A stretch of 64,000 nucleotides of DNA, taken from contig OZ022259.1 in assembly GCA_963978905.1 (NCBI GenBank), forward strand, positions 13,082,001 through 13,146,000, in the 5' to 3' direction. The notes under the pieces are model-generated. The model was not told where the DNA came from, ran no database searches, and saw only the letters and a list, made by a program, of their open reading frames with translations. Positions 26,601 to 37,600 of the stretch are shown in pieces (position 1 is the first letter of the stretch; each line of letters begins with the position of its first letter). The stretch comes from Trichostrongylus colubriformis (taxonomy: Eukaryota; Nematoda; Chromadorea; Rhabditida; Trichostrongylidae). Made by a program: the position numbers and the translations under genes.

Positions 26601-28416
26601 TCATGGCTATTTCATGCTTTGAAAATGAGATCGTGATAGGTATTCTGCATGTTGTTAAGTGCGTGCTGTGCAAAGGTGTGCAATGCACGAAGCTGCAATA
26701 TTCTGCGTTCTCCCTCCCCCCCCCCAACTCACATCGGCACCATTTTCTCCTATTTTTAACGCATCTAACCGACGGATACACAGATATTAATTGTATAAAA
26801 CGTTCGTGCAATTTTGGTATTTTGATTTTTTGATAGCTGCTGATCATCGCCGCAGCCCGCGATGCGGTTCGAGTCCCGTCCTTCACCGAAGCTTCTGCTC
26901 ATAACTCAGCATCCTGTAGTGACGTTCACGCAATTGTCCTAATTCTCTTAGAAAGCTTTCCAGGTTTTTTCTGCAGAGCCCTTCGAAACTTAAAAATCAG
27001 GTGATCGAACTCACCTCGCCACCATCATCACCCATCGCCGTTCTTTCTCTCCAAACGCTTCCACAAAGCAGAAAATAAGGTTTGACAAAATCATAATAGT
27101 TATGCCACAGATGAGTGGAGAACGCACTGAAAAATGAGTTTGACGGTCAGAGAGCTAATGTTACCAGAAAGTTGATATGCTTTGAAAAGAGGGATTTCCT
27201 CCTTTGGATTCAGCACGCTTGAAGTTCATTCACTGTCTCGAATCATCTACCTACTCCCTCGTTGCATACGTTTCGTAACTTGTAACAGTGTTTACTGGGG
27301 CATTGTTGGGCGTTAGTCAATACACGGCTAGATAGTCGATGGCTCACATGTACTTCCAGTTTCAATTACTTCATATGTATTTCGAAGTTGTGAAGCCAGA
27401 AGCACTCCGCCTGATGGCTATTCCATGCATACTTCTTTGATGAGGCTAAAGCAAATTATGAAAGTCGAGGTACTTGGCAATACTACGATGACGGAAAATG
27501 GAAGGAAATGGCTAAAGACCCAAAAAATAGAACTCCTTTTTACCGTCGATTCTCGACGCGGACGACCTTTCCGAAAGAGGCGGGTAGTCCGGACGAGTTT
27601 TGCAATGTCATGTTGCCAAGTCGTAAACACGCAGTGATGTTCGGAAATACGACAGCATCTGTTCTCTGGGGGAGTTTTAGGCTTGAACTGAAAAGCGCTC
27701 CGCGATACCTTCAGTCCTGCCGCATCTCATTGGCCACTTACACCGTAGCCAATCCGGAATCACGTCGCCTGGAGGCGGTGTTTGTCATCCAGAGAAGTCA
27801 GCTGTTAACCGTTACGTTGTCTTCGGGGCGCGCTTTTCGACGGCGATTTCACCATAAATAGACTTCTTAGGCCCCAGTTTCCGCGTGAGTGACTTCTGTT
27901 GGGGATTTCCCGATAACTACATTACACCTAATGCTGTTTTTACTGTCGTTACATCATTACCAGAAGTTCAGACTATTGCCATAAGTACAATACGCATTGA
28001 TATGTGAATGCCGTTCAAAGTGCTGATTCGAAGGCCGTAAGAAAATCTGTGAAAAAAAACCAAATAACAGTAAGTTGAGAGAAAGTGGCTTGAACCGACC
28101 AGATTTTGAGCGATTCATCCAGAATCCAAAGGCTGGTGAAGCGAGGCCTTGCCCAACAGAAAACGCGGCAGTGATGATGCCGAAGAACGTCTCCGAAGCT
28201 GTGGGATCAACCTTAATGGTGAAATATTAGAGCAGCGACGATGAAACAGGTCTAACGACGCACTCTGTCATTCCACACAGAGCAAGAATGTACCTGATTG
28301 AGAAACGGCCACAATGTAGGAAAGAATATCGAGAACTGAACGCCGCAAAACATGCAGATCGCAGTTAGTAGATATATCGATCTCCATGGCGTCTCTTGCT
28401 CCGGTGTCCTGAAGAC
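14675..28416 (-). CDS. MFSD8/CLN7-like MFS transporter, copy 2
   Basis: Thirteen coding exons with consistent phases: 28416-28294, 28211-28100, 27126-27015, 22201-22057, 21967-21802, 20156-20060, 19965-19901, 19133-19061, 18673-18558, 17794-17703, 16597-16484, 15217-15104 and 14803-14675 (TGA stop). They encode 485 residues, short only of the N-terminal start exon; family members are about 500-520 residues with 12 TM helices. Landmarks are SPAFGFWMNRSKS, GLGAGTVGVMRAYAST, IGMTIGPG, MYTAPAWFATLICIV, the loop CDTSEYKWCASTHD, NTLFSKILGARRQ, QGIMLMSGSLARTVGP, and a basic C-terminal tail after LLLWLVCFRR. This order matches MFSD8 (CLN7), a lysosomal MFS protein. The substrate is unknown. It is a tandem, same-strand duplicate of the gene at 837-7439. 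A 4.8-kb intron holds satellite arrays and a hairpin cluster. The start exon, expected right of 28416, was not identified. Confidence 0.9.
15393..16866. repeat. Right arm of the inverted duplication
   Basis: Segments 15393-15665 and 16368-16866 pair with the left arm at 13436-14245. This arm carries the functional transporter exon (16597-16484). The two segments are separated by an inserted mariner palindrome. Confidence 0.8.
15666..16367. repeat. Second palindrome of mariner transposase 3' ends
   Basis: The minus-strand arm reads LLPYSPDLAPSDYHLFLSLS, a clear mariner transposase C-terminal motif. The plus-strand arm (about 16040-16350) is its inverted copy. The centre near 15990 is AT-rich. 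It is an insertion relative to the other arm of the inverted duplication, so it post-dates that duplication or was lost from the left arm. Confidence 0.75.
18055..18390 (+). repeat. Dispersed repeat family D, copy 1
   Basis: Shares an ordered set of blocks with 25440-25790: a small dyad GAGGATTCCTCGAC, CCTAGGCTAGATG, GGAACGTGCC, TGACCCGG, AAGGAAATGTGATTGAGTTTGAG-like text, and a CTGTAGAGGTTACGCAGAT-like end. Non-coding; partly in a transporter copy 2 intron. Confidence 0.55.
18848..19022. mobile_element. Small inverted-repeat element, family A, copy 3
   Basis: Reads CCGCGTTCATACTCTGAGG at the left and ends GCACTGAGCAAGGAGGCGGC at the right. It is in the opposite orientation to several other copies, seen from the order of its CTGCCTGCGTCGT block. 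Intronic in transporter copy 2. Confidence 0.65.
19512..19690. mobile_element. Small inverted-repeat element, family A, copy 4
   Basis: Begins GGCCGCGGTTATTTTCACCG and ends AGTACGACCGCGGCCTTA. The interior has CAGGGCGTGGCTGCGTTCAC and, near the other end, the inverse block CAGCCACGCCCTG. It explains the overlapping open frames around 19437-19800. Intronic in transporter copy 2. Confidence 0.7.
21703..21779. repeat. Near-perfect cruciform, adjacent 38-base arms
   Basis: The left arm (from CGCTGTAGAATTGGC through CACCAAATCTGAC) is followed directly by its reverse complement with one extra base. It lies 22 bases left of a transporter copy 2 exon. The arms may be the fused ends of a deleted inverted-repeat element. 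Confidence 0.8.
22329..22517. repeat. Cluster of five perfect GC-rich hairpins
   Basis: Five separate perfect dyads lie within 190 bases. Stems and loops are: 22329-22340/22345-22356 (12 bp, loop TGAC), 22367-22378/22382-22393 (12 bp, loop TTC), 22399-22406/22410-22417 (8 bp, loop TTC), 22465-22475/22480-22490 (11 bp, loop TAGC) and 22499-22506/22510-22517 (8 bp, loop TTC). The GC content is far above the surroundings. It sits in an intron about 130 bases from the transporter exon at 22201-22057. No coding sense was found. Confidence 0.85.
23080..24560 (+). repeat. Irregular tandem array, GTGGGCGGAGCTAGGCTTA unit
   Basis: The block GTGGGCGGAGYTAGGCTTA followed by CTTATGTGCTCYGTACA recurs near 23085, 23368, 23523, 23763, 24017, 24157 and 24481. 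It alternates with CCTAACTTGCCCGA, CCCGACCTCCACAGG and TTCATCGATTTCGGCGCAAG blocks. Spacing varies from about 140 to 320 bases, so it is a degenerate minisatellite or satellite. It lies in the longest intron of transporter copy 2. Confidence 0.75.
24716..25292 (+). repeat. 145-bp tandem repeat, about four units
   Basis: The marker CCCCTTACCACCCCTACATT starts at 24793, 24938, 25083 and 25228 (with small changes), giving an exact 145-base period. Because 145 is not a multiple of three, it creates three similar-looking overlapping open frames that are not genes. It is followed by a CA-rich microsatellite at 25310-25340. Confidence 0.9.
25440..25790 (+). repeat. Dispersed repeat family D, copy 2
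   Basis: Parallel to 18055-18390 block by block, including the dyad GAGGATTTCTCGAC and CCTAGGCTAGATGATAAG. A reverse-oriented relative with the dyad GAGGAATCCTCGAC is near 41000-41375. Confidence 0.55.
27411..27861 (+). other. Unassigned 149-codon open frame
   Basis: A continuous plus-strand frame, open from just after a TGA at 27408 to TAG at 27861. It starts HAYFFDEAKANYESRG and ends GRAFRRRFHHK. It is antisense to an intron of transporter copy 2. No family was recognised, no clear start context or splice partners were seen, and it may be chance or an old repeat. Confidence 0.25.
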
Positions 28417-29246
28417 CTTGCAGTTAGAGCCGTTTCTATTCCTTCACAAGGTATGTGCGTCTGTTAGAGATATTTTGCACCATTCGATCTCTTGCCATTT
28501 GGTTTGTCGATTATTCTTCTTGGTCAGCGTCACCAATTTTCAGAGCCGTGGCATCTGTCACCTCCCACGTCTGGACGAGACAAATTAACAAGGGTAAATA
28601 AGAAACAGATGGACTCGGTTTGTGAGGTACACATTTAGGAGTGTCGGAAGTTGTGAGCGAGACAGTTAAAGTGAATATTGTCATGGAAAGGAAGCACCCA
28701 AGGAATCATTACAAATGACAAATGGTCTTCTGTCCTTCGCAGTTTCTCAAGTCCATCAATAAACCTTGTAAAGCAAAAGGAAACGTAAAAACGAAACGTC
28801 AAAACGTCAAAATTATGTCAAAAAAGCTTTACAATTGCGTGGTCATCACTCTTGCTGAGAGTGGTTGCTCCACAGACAGCTTGAAAAATCCAGATAGTTC
28901 GATGATGTATAATCATGGAACCTCAGAAAAGGAAACAATTTATTGGATAATCAACAAAAAAGGAAATCTTTTAAATAATAAAAGTGGAGAACCATAATAT
29001 GTTTCACTCATCAACGATTCGAAAGCGGCTCACTGGGTAGGGTTCACAAAAATTGCCATGCGCCGTGTTGTCACTATTCAGTAGCCTATGAACCCGTTGC
29101 CCGAAGGAACTTCAGCGGTGCATGCATCAATCAGCCAGAATGCAAAATGTGTGCAAAAACAGAGAAAAACGGTTCGATGCCGAAAGAATTCCACTAGTAA
29201 ACCTGTCAAGTCAGGCACTTGATCGGAATTTTCATCTGACCATGAG

Positions 29247-29392
29247 AGGCCGCTTTCATACTTTTCGGTGATGTTAACGTGCCCGCTGGCAGCAGGGCGG
29301 GGCTGCGATAACAAGCAGCGAAGCAGAATCGCACGGGCGGAGACGCGCAGACAATGCGGTCACGCCTTGTCGTCGGCACCGCAAAGTATAAA
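29247..29392. mobile_element. Small inverted-repeat element, family A, copy 5
   Basis: Begins AGGCCGCTTTCATACTTTTC and ends GGCACCGCAAAGTATAAAG, with the GCGGGGCTGCG and GGCGGAGACGCGCAGAC interior blocks. Degraded. Confidence 0.6.
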
Positions 29393-29952
29393 GATGAAGT
29401 TTTTCAAAGTATTCGATGAAAGGCAATACTATGAACATTCGTCTTCACATCACAACTGACCATACCAAGCGATTAAAATTCGGTCTGGTAAACAGAGTAA
29501 AACATATTCGAATGAAACAAAACCATACGTTTCATCTTTCTTAGCTGCTATGCTGGCAGAGATGGTTTTCACTGTAGGGCCACGAGACCGCCCTGCTACT
29601 GAGCCGAGAGGAGCTACCATCCATACACTGAAATTTGTTAAATCGTACGCTCCTCTAACAGCAGAATTGATGAGTGCCTATCTTATGCTGCCTTCCTCTG
29701 CAGTTTGAGTACCAACTATTGGGTAACGGTTTTATGTGGAGCTAGAGTATTAGCCTTCGAAGTTGAGATCTCCGTCACTTACCAGGCATTGGTTAGGCCC
29801 CATCAGTAGGAATGCGAAGTAATTAGAATATCCGACAAATGAAAAGATTGATTTCCTCGAGCTTTTAAACCACACGCTCGTAAATATAGTGCCTAGAGGA
29901 ATCGTCCACGGAAAATTGAGTTTCTTTGCTACACATATATTTTTGATGTATT

Positions 29953-30265
29953 CCCCTAATAAGGGCCGCATGCAAAGTTGCACACGAGGAAGTGAGAATA
30001 CGGCTGAGTTACAGCTCCCCAAATTCTCGGCCGGGTGGGCGGGCCCTCCGAGTAAAGGCCACGTTCCGTGCTCCGCCGCGATTGGGAACGGAGAATGAGA
30101 CTGTTTACGCAACTTTCTGTTTCTACAATGCATCTCCGACAGCGGCGGACGACGGGTTGGGCACTAGCTCGGAGGCCCCGCCCACTGGCCAGGACTTTGT
30201 GGTGCTGTATCTTAGCCGGATTCACATTTTTTCGCGTTTAACTTTGCATGCGGCCCACATTAGGC
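29953..30265. mobile_element. Inverted-repeat element, family C, copy 1
   Basis: The outer ends CCTAATAAGGGCCGCATGCA and TGCATGCGGCCCACATTAGG are inverted repeats. Inner ends GAATACGGCTGAGTTACAG and CTGTATCTTAGCCGGATTC are also inverted. The interior has GCGGCGGACGACGGG. A relative lies at 63380-63660. Confidence 0.65.
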
Positions 30266-30269
30266 AAAT

Positions 30270-31285
30270 ACAACATAAATATATGGGTAACATAAAAACT
30301 CATCTTTCTGTGGACGATTCTTTTGAGAAAGCCGAGCGAGAGCTCCTCCCTTTTCCCATCCCACGCCGCCCGCATCGGGGATCTTGCTGTTTCTAGGCTG
30401 GCGAACTTCATATTATAGGCTAAGTACAGTAATGGATTTTGAGAATGGCTTTGCCTTACTTGATGCTGTCAAGTGTATCGCGCCTGAGTACTTTGGTCAT
30501 TGTTGAAAATTCCCCAATGAAATATCACAGCGGGCAACGTAGGCCTCTGCCACAGTCGAGATATCAAAACCCGTTCTTTACCTGAAACAGAATTTTTTCA
30601 TATTGAAATAAAGCAACAATGCCAGAATATCAAAGTCACTGCTTACTATAATTGTTATGCTGTATTTACAAGCCAATTCTAACGGCCAAAGAAAAGCATT
30701 TTCTTGGTGAAGACCAACAACTGCCCTCCTCACATTGTTAGATGTGCACTCAATTAATTACCCAAGGACCTTCCGAACTTACGTCAAAATATTGATTAAC
30801 CTGGAACTTATCTCCGCTGTTGATCTGGTGATTCGAACTCCTGAACATGAAAGCAAGTTTGGTTGTGCGCAAAAACGTTTGGCTTGCGTGCTACGAACGC
30901 CAACCTTTAATAAGTGTTGCTCAGTCAGAAAAACCCTCATAACTTCATTTGCAGAGTCGTTCTTCAAATTTGGAGAGCAGACGAGTTCAACGTCTCAAGA
31001 ATCACTAAGCGATGTGCATCACAATGAGAATGGCCAGGCTGACTTATTGGCCTTCGGTAGTAAGCTCAACTTGCACACTACCACTGGCAAACCGGATGTA
31101 ATCCCCTTAGAGGGCCTCTCGACATACGTTTCAGCCTTATGGTAGCGGAGTTCGCTTGGAAAGTTGGTGGTCAACAAACTTTCAGACGCTCCGAGTACTG
31201 TGGACTTCTTGAATCGAGCGGTTCATAAACCGAAACATCGTATGGGTAGCTGGACCTATACGGTACTGCACCTAATGTAATAATA
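30270..31285. other. No gene recognised
   Basis: A 136-codon plus-strand frame at 30735-31145 has no recognisable motif or supported splice sites. Nothing else can be supported. Confidence 0.4.
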
Positions 31286-31823
31286 TTAGGTTGTTCAGAA
31301 AGAAATGCGCGTTGAATCTGTTCATTTTTCTTTCCTACTATGGAAGATTCTTTGGAACAGTTTTACCTATTAGGAAGAGATTTTCATTGTGCATCTTTTC
31401 ATATATCTCTATGTCTACTTTGTTTTTTTTTTAAAAAAGTTTCAACGACTCGAGGCCAACTTCCATGTCCTTCGTACTCCAAGCTTTATTAACGTTTTTG
31501 AAACGCTGGAACATTGCTCGACACTTTATACAGCCAGATCCATCCGCAAACATATTGCGCACTGCGACAAATATTTATCGCTTATGGCATTGAATCTTGC
31601 ATTTTTTTGAAATTTTTTTCCCAAAATCTTGAAGAAAAAATTGAAAAATACTTTTCGAATTTTTTCTTAAAAAAAACAAGGTGGACATAGACAAAAATAT
31701 TTCGAAAGATGCACAATAAAAATTTCTTTTTAATAGGCAAAACTGTTTTACAAAATCTTCTTCAATAGGAGAGAAATTAATGGACAAACACAACGACAAA
31801 GATTTTCTTTCCGAACAACCTAA
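31286..31823. mobile_element. Palindromic mariner-type MITE
   Basis: Ends TTAGGTTGTTCAGAAAGA and TCTTTCCGAACAACCTAA match the mariner-type terminus TTAGGTTGTNCNNAAAG. The arms continue inward (CCTATTAGGAAGAGATTTTC pairs with a diverged inverse near 31740). The interior is non-coding. Confidence 0.7.
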
Positions 31824-31829
31824 AGAATT

Positions 31830-34590
31830 CGTAACATTTTGTCTAGTGATATGTTCTTGCAATGCTGGAGATCTACGAGCAGATAATGGACCCTTAGAAA
31901 CTTGAAGAAAGAAACTGTGCCATTATTATCAAAGGCATTTCTCTCGAACTCGATAAACAATTGAGAAAGCGTCCGAACAAGATCTAAAAACCACAAAGCA
32001 TTCAATTTGGAAGAAACGTATTGAAATTTTATAGCCGGAGAGGTGAAACTGCGTGGACAGTTATGGGGAACTTATCGGCGATTTCGCACGCTCACTGATA
32101 AGTCCTTTGCAGTCCTATGGCGTAAAGTGTAGTTTCAACTCAGGAAACATAGTTGCCAACTACAAAACGATCAGAGCCTGCCCATGTTCTTTCGAATTTA
32201 CTCATTCATTGACTTTTCTTGAAATCCAATTGATACACATGTGGCAGGATCAGGCACGGAATAAGGAAATTCCAGGGAAAACGAGTCGTTTTTTCAAATT
32301 CCTGGAGTAATCCTCATCAGGAACCTCATTCTAATGAATTTTGGGCCAATAAGGTGCCTTTTCAACTGGTTTGTGTTCAACAGTAGATGTCGATTGTCGA
32401 CCTCATCGGGAAGACGCCTTTAGTATATCGACAGCATCGTTAATGGAAGGAAGTAGCAGACGGTTTCATGGGCATGTTGGCCTGGGGGTCGTATTTCTCG
32501 AGTAGTATCATCAAAATATCAGGTTGTAAGGAAAGTTTTAGCCGGTTTTCGCAATTTCAACTTTGGAAGATCATAACTCGGCTTAGACTGCGTCTTTTAT
32601 CACAGAATAAACAACATTTGATTCGCTACACTTTTGATGATATCATGGTTAGATGAAGCGCTGATGATTTGTATAGCGCGAAATCCAAAAAAAGTCGTTT
32701 TGCAATCACCATTATTTCTGAACACACTGTTGCTGAAGAAGCTCTCCAGATGTTTGAGAAAGTTGGGCTTAGTTAGCGCTGGATATGGTGAATATAATGG
32801 ACGAGTAAGGGCTTCAGCCTGCAACTGCTCCAATAACTGGAAGAGGGTATGTGGAAAATGCTCTTGCGCATGGCTGCTCCAAGGGGTACCACTTTACCGA
32901 TTTCTTTGGGTTTTTTCCAAATCAACGCTACTTGAGGTGGTTAACCAAGTTTATGTGTAGAGGGCGAATACTTTTGGACATCCCCTGCAAGTATGGACGC
33001 TCATCGTTTTCTGCCGTTTTAGTTAAAACGACTTGATCAACTGAAAATTCAAGCAACTTGTTTCCATTTCTGCACTTCTGAAACCAAGGACAAAGTGGTT
33101 CATCCAGTGCTTCACCCCCTCTCCTTGGAGCACTCACACTTGTGGTCACATTCACTGGGACTCGGCCAAGCAAGAACTCGTGAAGTGAAGTCATCTAAAA
33201 AGTGCCATTTTCGCAGTACTTTAAAATTTCCTTGAAAATTCGAAAACCTCGTGGCATTCTAATAGAACGTATATTCAGAAAGAGCAATTTCTGTCTATCT
33301 AAGCAGCACGATATATGAGCTGATGCATGCAGACGTGCTCTGAAATTTGAATTTATATGCAGACGCGCTCTGAGATTTGAATTTATCTTGTGAACGCGAA
33401 AAACCGGCCAGAACTTTCCCTACAACCTAATACAACGCAATGCTCTAATTATTGAGCTCCTACGTGCTAATTCACACTGTGCCCATCAGCAAAATTTCCC
33501 ACCAGCTTTAGTAGTTGTAAAAAAACTAAAGACGATCCTTTAAAGTGAATTCATGAGAGGTAAGTTTCAGCGTGGGGACGTTCGGGTTGTCACCAGCCTC
33601 ATAATGCAGGGGTGCTCTTACAGTGATGAGGGTACATTGAATTGGCTCCACGTTTTGCGGAATGATTGTATGAGGGATGAAGATTTGATTGATTAATAAA
33701 GGTGAACACATGGAACTTGTCTGTTTGTAAGCCAACCCAGCGGAAACAGATCCGAATATTGCTACAAAAATTGCTGAATAATGGACAGTCGTCTATCCTC
33801 AGATGGTACTCGAACCTGCCTCCATGCTTTTCGGGCATCTGTGATAATCCACTACACTACCGAGGCCCCTTACATCATTCCTTGGCTTCCTGTGATTTGT
33901 GACATATTTACCGGTGCTTCTCAGCACTTGTAATCTCTTCAGCCCGTTGGTCAATAACGGCAACGAGCAGTGAAGCCAAAAGGTTAAGCAGATGTTGATT
34001 TTTGATGTTTATTTCGACTGGCCTGAAATTTCTCGCTCCTCTTATCACACTCAGAGAAGAAACATTTTTGATACACACGGATCAACAGCAACATATAGCG
34101 AATAAGAGAGCCTCAAGCTGAAGAAGAGTAGGGGTTGCTCGCGTAATCTTTCCCCGATCTTCCGTTGGGTATCGCTCAGAGAAAAAAGCTAAATACCTTT
34201 TCACTTTCTTTTCACTCCCTGTCTACAAGGCTTTGCGCTCGTAAAGGTCTTCGTACTAAGCGCTCCCTTGAGCGGGCACCGCACTACAGTCCAGAAAGGG
34301 AACGTTATTGTTCCCGTTGTGATAAGACCGCGATAAAGCTCAAGATATCAGAACGCGAAGCAGCATATTCGTGCCCAAAGACGAATTCTGCCCAAAGAGC
34401 TCTGTGTCCAAGTATATAACCAGAACACAACATAAACAACAAAATAAAAACACAACAAAACGAATTCCATGGGGTTGAGTTGAAGTTCCTTTGAGGGCCT
34501 ACGTGCACTAAACATTTTTCCAGAGCTATGCAAAGACAAAGTTTCAGAAAACCGATGAAAATAATAAAAATGTTCGCAATTTCCAAGAGA
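31830..34590. other. Intergenic stretch with repeats
   Basis: No supported gene. Block 32040-32150 resembles 11930-12030. A tRNA-derived short repeat is at 33803-33868. Other open frames lack motifs and splice context. Confidence 0.45.
33803..33868 (-). repeat. tRNA-derived short repeat (SINE-like), copy 1
   Basis: The minus strand reads GGGGCCTCGGTAGTGTAGTGG (first 20 bases are A-box-like) and, 40 bases on, the B-box-like GGTTCGAGTACC. The acceptor and T stems do not pair, so it is not a functional tRNA. It is related to 36515-36578. Confidence 0.5.
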
Positions 34591-34594
34591 TGAC

Positions 34595-34600
34595 TTTATT
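34595..34600 (-). terminator. Poly(A) signal of the ML-domain gene
   Basis: AATAAA on the minus strand, 34 bases after the stop codon of the ML-domain gene. Confidence 0.7.
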
Positions 34601-34633
34601 GCTCTAAGAAAAAAGATTGCCATAGTATCGATC

Positions 34634-37600
34634 TCAATCAAGTCTTGCCCTAGCTTGAGCCATGAAGCAGATTTTGTCGTTGCTTGCTTTGTCGTGCATC
34701 GCGTACTCGAGCTGATACGGTGAGTCGTCCTTTAGCATATTGATAATGGTCTGATATTTGGTGAAGTCAACCATTACATCCAGTTCTTGTCGACCCTTCT
34801 GAATCGGACATGGAACACCGTGAGTACATGCGTCCAAATTACTCCTGAAACCCTTTGAAATTACTGATTTTGCTGTTGAAACAAAGAAGTTCACTTTTGA
34901 AAGTACCTATCGCTGAAGCTCCCGTTCGAAGCACAGTTCGATTCAATGGGAGAAGTGCATGTGACAAACATTAATTATAAGAAAATCATTGCAGTATGGT
35001 CACTTAGACTTACACGGAAGGCCCATGAGGTCATGGTGAGCTTTTTCAAAACGGTTTTTTGCATTTTATAGGGTCACATACACGAAGCAAAAAATCGGTC
35101 TCAAATTTGGCTAAATGGTTTTGGGGGGCCCAGAAAATAGTTGATGGTTCGATCCCCACTGAGGACAAATTTTTGCATTTTTCTAATTTTCATCCTTTTG
35201 TGCTCATGTAAGACCATACATGCAAGATATGTGTGGAATCAATTTTTATTCTACCAGGGAAGCGCTATCTCCAGTATTTTTGCGTACTGAGGGAATGATT
35301 GGTTTGGACCTGCCAACGCTCATAACAGGAGAACTAGGCGTTTTCCCGCAAAGTGCATGTGATATTCATGCTCAGGGGATCGAACTACCCTAGGTAACGA
35401 GTTTTCAGCCTAATCGTGATTTGGACCTAAACTCGAAAAATTGGGCGACCACTAGTACTACTACTGCCATAGTAAAGAGCACTCAACGGAAGGAGGTCGG
35501 TAACCGATATAAAGAAATATTTGCTATCTTTTGCCATCGCATGGTGTTGCTAGGTGCAGTTCACTCGGATTTCGTTGATTCTACACATGCTCCATTAAAT
35601 TTAAGCAATGCTGCTACTTGTTCGTTGGTACAAGTAGAGCAGTGACTATGTGCTCATGTCCATGTCACTGTCTCGAGTTTGGGTCAAAATCTCAATTTGG
35701 ACAATATTTTGTATCCAGGGCTAATTGGGTCCCCTGAGCACGAATATCACACTAGTTTCGCAGGAAAACGCCTGGCACACGTGCTACGGGCGCCGAAGAG
35801 TCCAAACACTTCAACCACTGAAAGCTTGCAAATGAGGTCACTTTAGTACACCAGTAACGAAAATTGCAGTCATTTTGCATGTGCGCAAATAGTTTAGTGC
35901 TGGGCAAAAAAATCAAGAAAATGCAAAAGCGAAAAGAGCGGCGGGACTCGAACCACAAACAGCCCCTCCACCGTGCCGATGCCAGACCGTCCCCTTATCC
36001 ATTCGGCCATCCAACCACTGCGGAAGTTAGGACCTGAGCATCCGCTATGAGTTTGCTACGCCTCATTTACTGGTTACCAAAGGTGACTCCACATTTCGGA
36101 TCCAGTTCGCATTGGTTTTAGCGTAGGTCCGAAGGGAGTCTTCTGATATGCATATTCTGAAGGTCACAGCTGGAAAGCACTGCAACAAACTGGTCAAAAT
36201 TGCTTCTTTCCAAGTAACTTTTGTCACCCATTTTTTGACCCCCCCCCCAAAACCATTTAGCCGAATTTGAGACCGGTTTTTTGCTTCATGTATGTGACCC
36301 TATAAAATGCAAAAAAACCGTTTTGAAAAAGCTCACCATGACCTTATGGGCCTTCCTTGTTAGTGGCTTGCTTAGTTGTAAAAACTGAAAAAATTTAGGT
36401 TTTAATTTTTCTTAGCTGGTGGTTTTCGCTGCAGCCCGCAACGCGGATGTTTTTACAAGGATACTAAGTTATGGGCAAAAGATTTTTTTTATTTTAGATT
36501 TTGTTTACTTTTTAGACGAGACTCGAACCTGTTTTTCTCGTATAAGTGCTGATTGTTACACTATCGAGACCCCTTCACATTAAAGGCGCCGGAAAGGGGG
36601 AGGGGCGAGGAAGTAAAGCATTTCAAGAGCACTGTCTTCTGTACACAAACATCCGAACTTAGAAAGGATGATGTGCAGCGAAAATCCCATTAAAATCCGC
36701 CTATGGAGCGCTGTTGCGATTTCGGCGCGCTTCACCTCAAACTGCTCGCTTCAGGAGGGCCAACGCCGTTGTCATTTGGTGTAGCGTAGGGTGAATTGCA
36801 TTTCATTCATGATAATGATTATACACTAATGAAATCCCCCTCACTATTTTTTAGTCTCTAGATAGAAAATGGTGAGGATCGTAGTGACAACAAATTGATT
36901 TATATTTTTAAGTCAAGGAGATTAGTGAACTCACAGCAGTCCCAATGTGGGTAATGAACTCCATGCACAGGTGCCAAGCGATGTTCCCCATGACCAGAGG
37001 TTTATAGTGAGCATGAGGTTTGGCGAATTGTAAACGTGTGTAGGGTTCAAAATATCGCACTTCATCATTATTGGTTTGCCGAGATGGATTGGATACTCGA
37101 AGTTCTTACCTAAAACTGGCATAATTAGTCAAAAATGGATGACTGCTTCGTACTGCAACCATCTTCAATGGGGTGTGTGCACTTATAGCAAATTTTCGCT
37201 TTGCGACGTCGCACTCGCGGCGCCGTCAGCACAGCTTGCCGCGGTCTTTTGGAATTCCGCTCTGTAAGCAAGGGTTTGGTACCATGAAGGTCCTTCAAGA
37301 GATAGCTGTTTATCTCATTATCATCTGAAAAACAATAACTTCTTAGACAAAATAGTGACATGAAAGAAAATTAACGATAGCATTACATGATAGAATCCTA
37401 ATTGAGAAGTAATTAATTCGGGCATGAAACTCTAAAGGTAGTGTTGCAATATACGCAATCACATGCGAAAAAAACCGGGGCGTCGCTCGCCCCGTGCGGC
37501 AGCGCGAAAATTTGTCATAAGTGCACCCACATACAGTTTGGAGCACAGTAGCCTATCCGAAACCTTGGCATTGGTTGTCCAGAGAGTAAAAGATTATTGA

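Noticed and set aside
35938..36018. Functional tRNA gene
   Set aside because: A- and B-box-like motifs are present but acceptor and T stems do not pair; kept only as a tRNA-derived repeat.
37125..37361. Minus-strand frame with a TTTTTCAG acceptor, possible extra ML-gene exon
   Set aside because: The flanking ML exons join perfectly without it, it ends in a stop, and it carries repeat-like GC-rich sequence.
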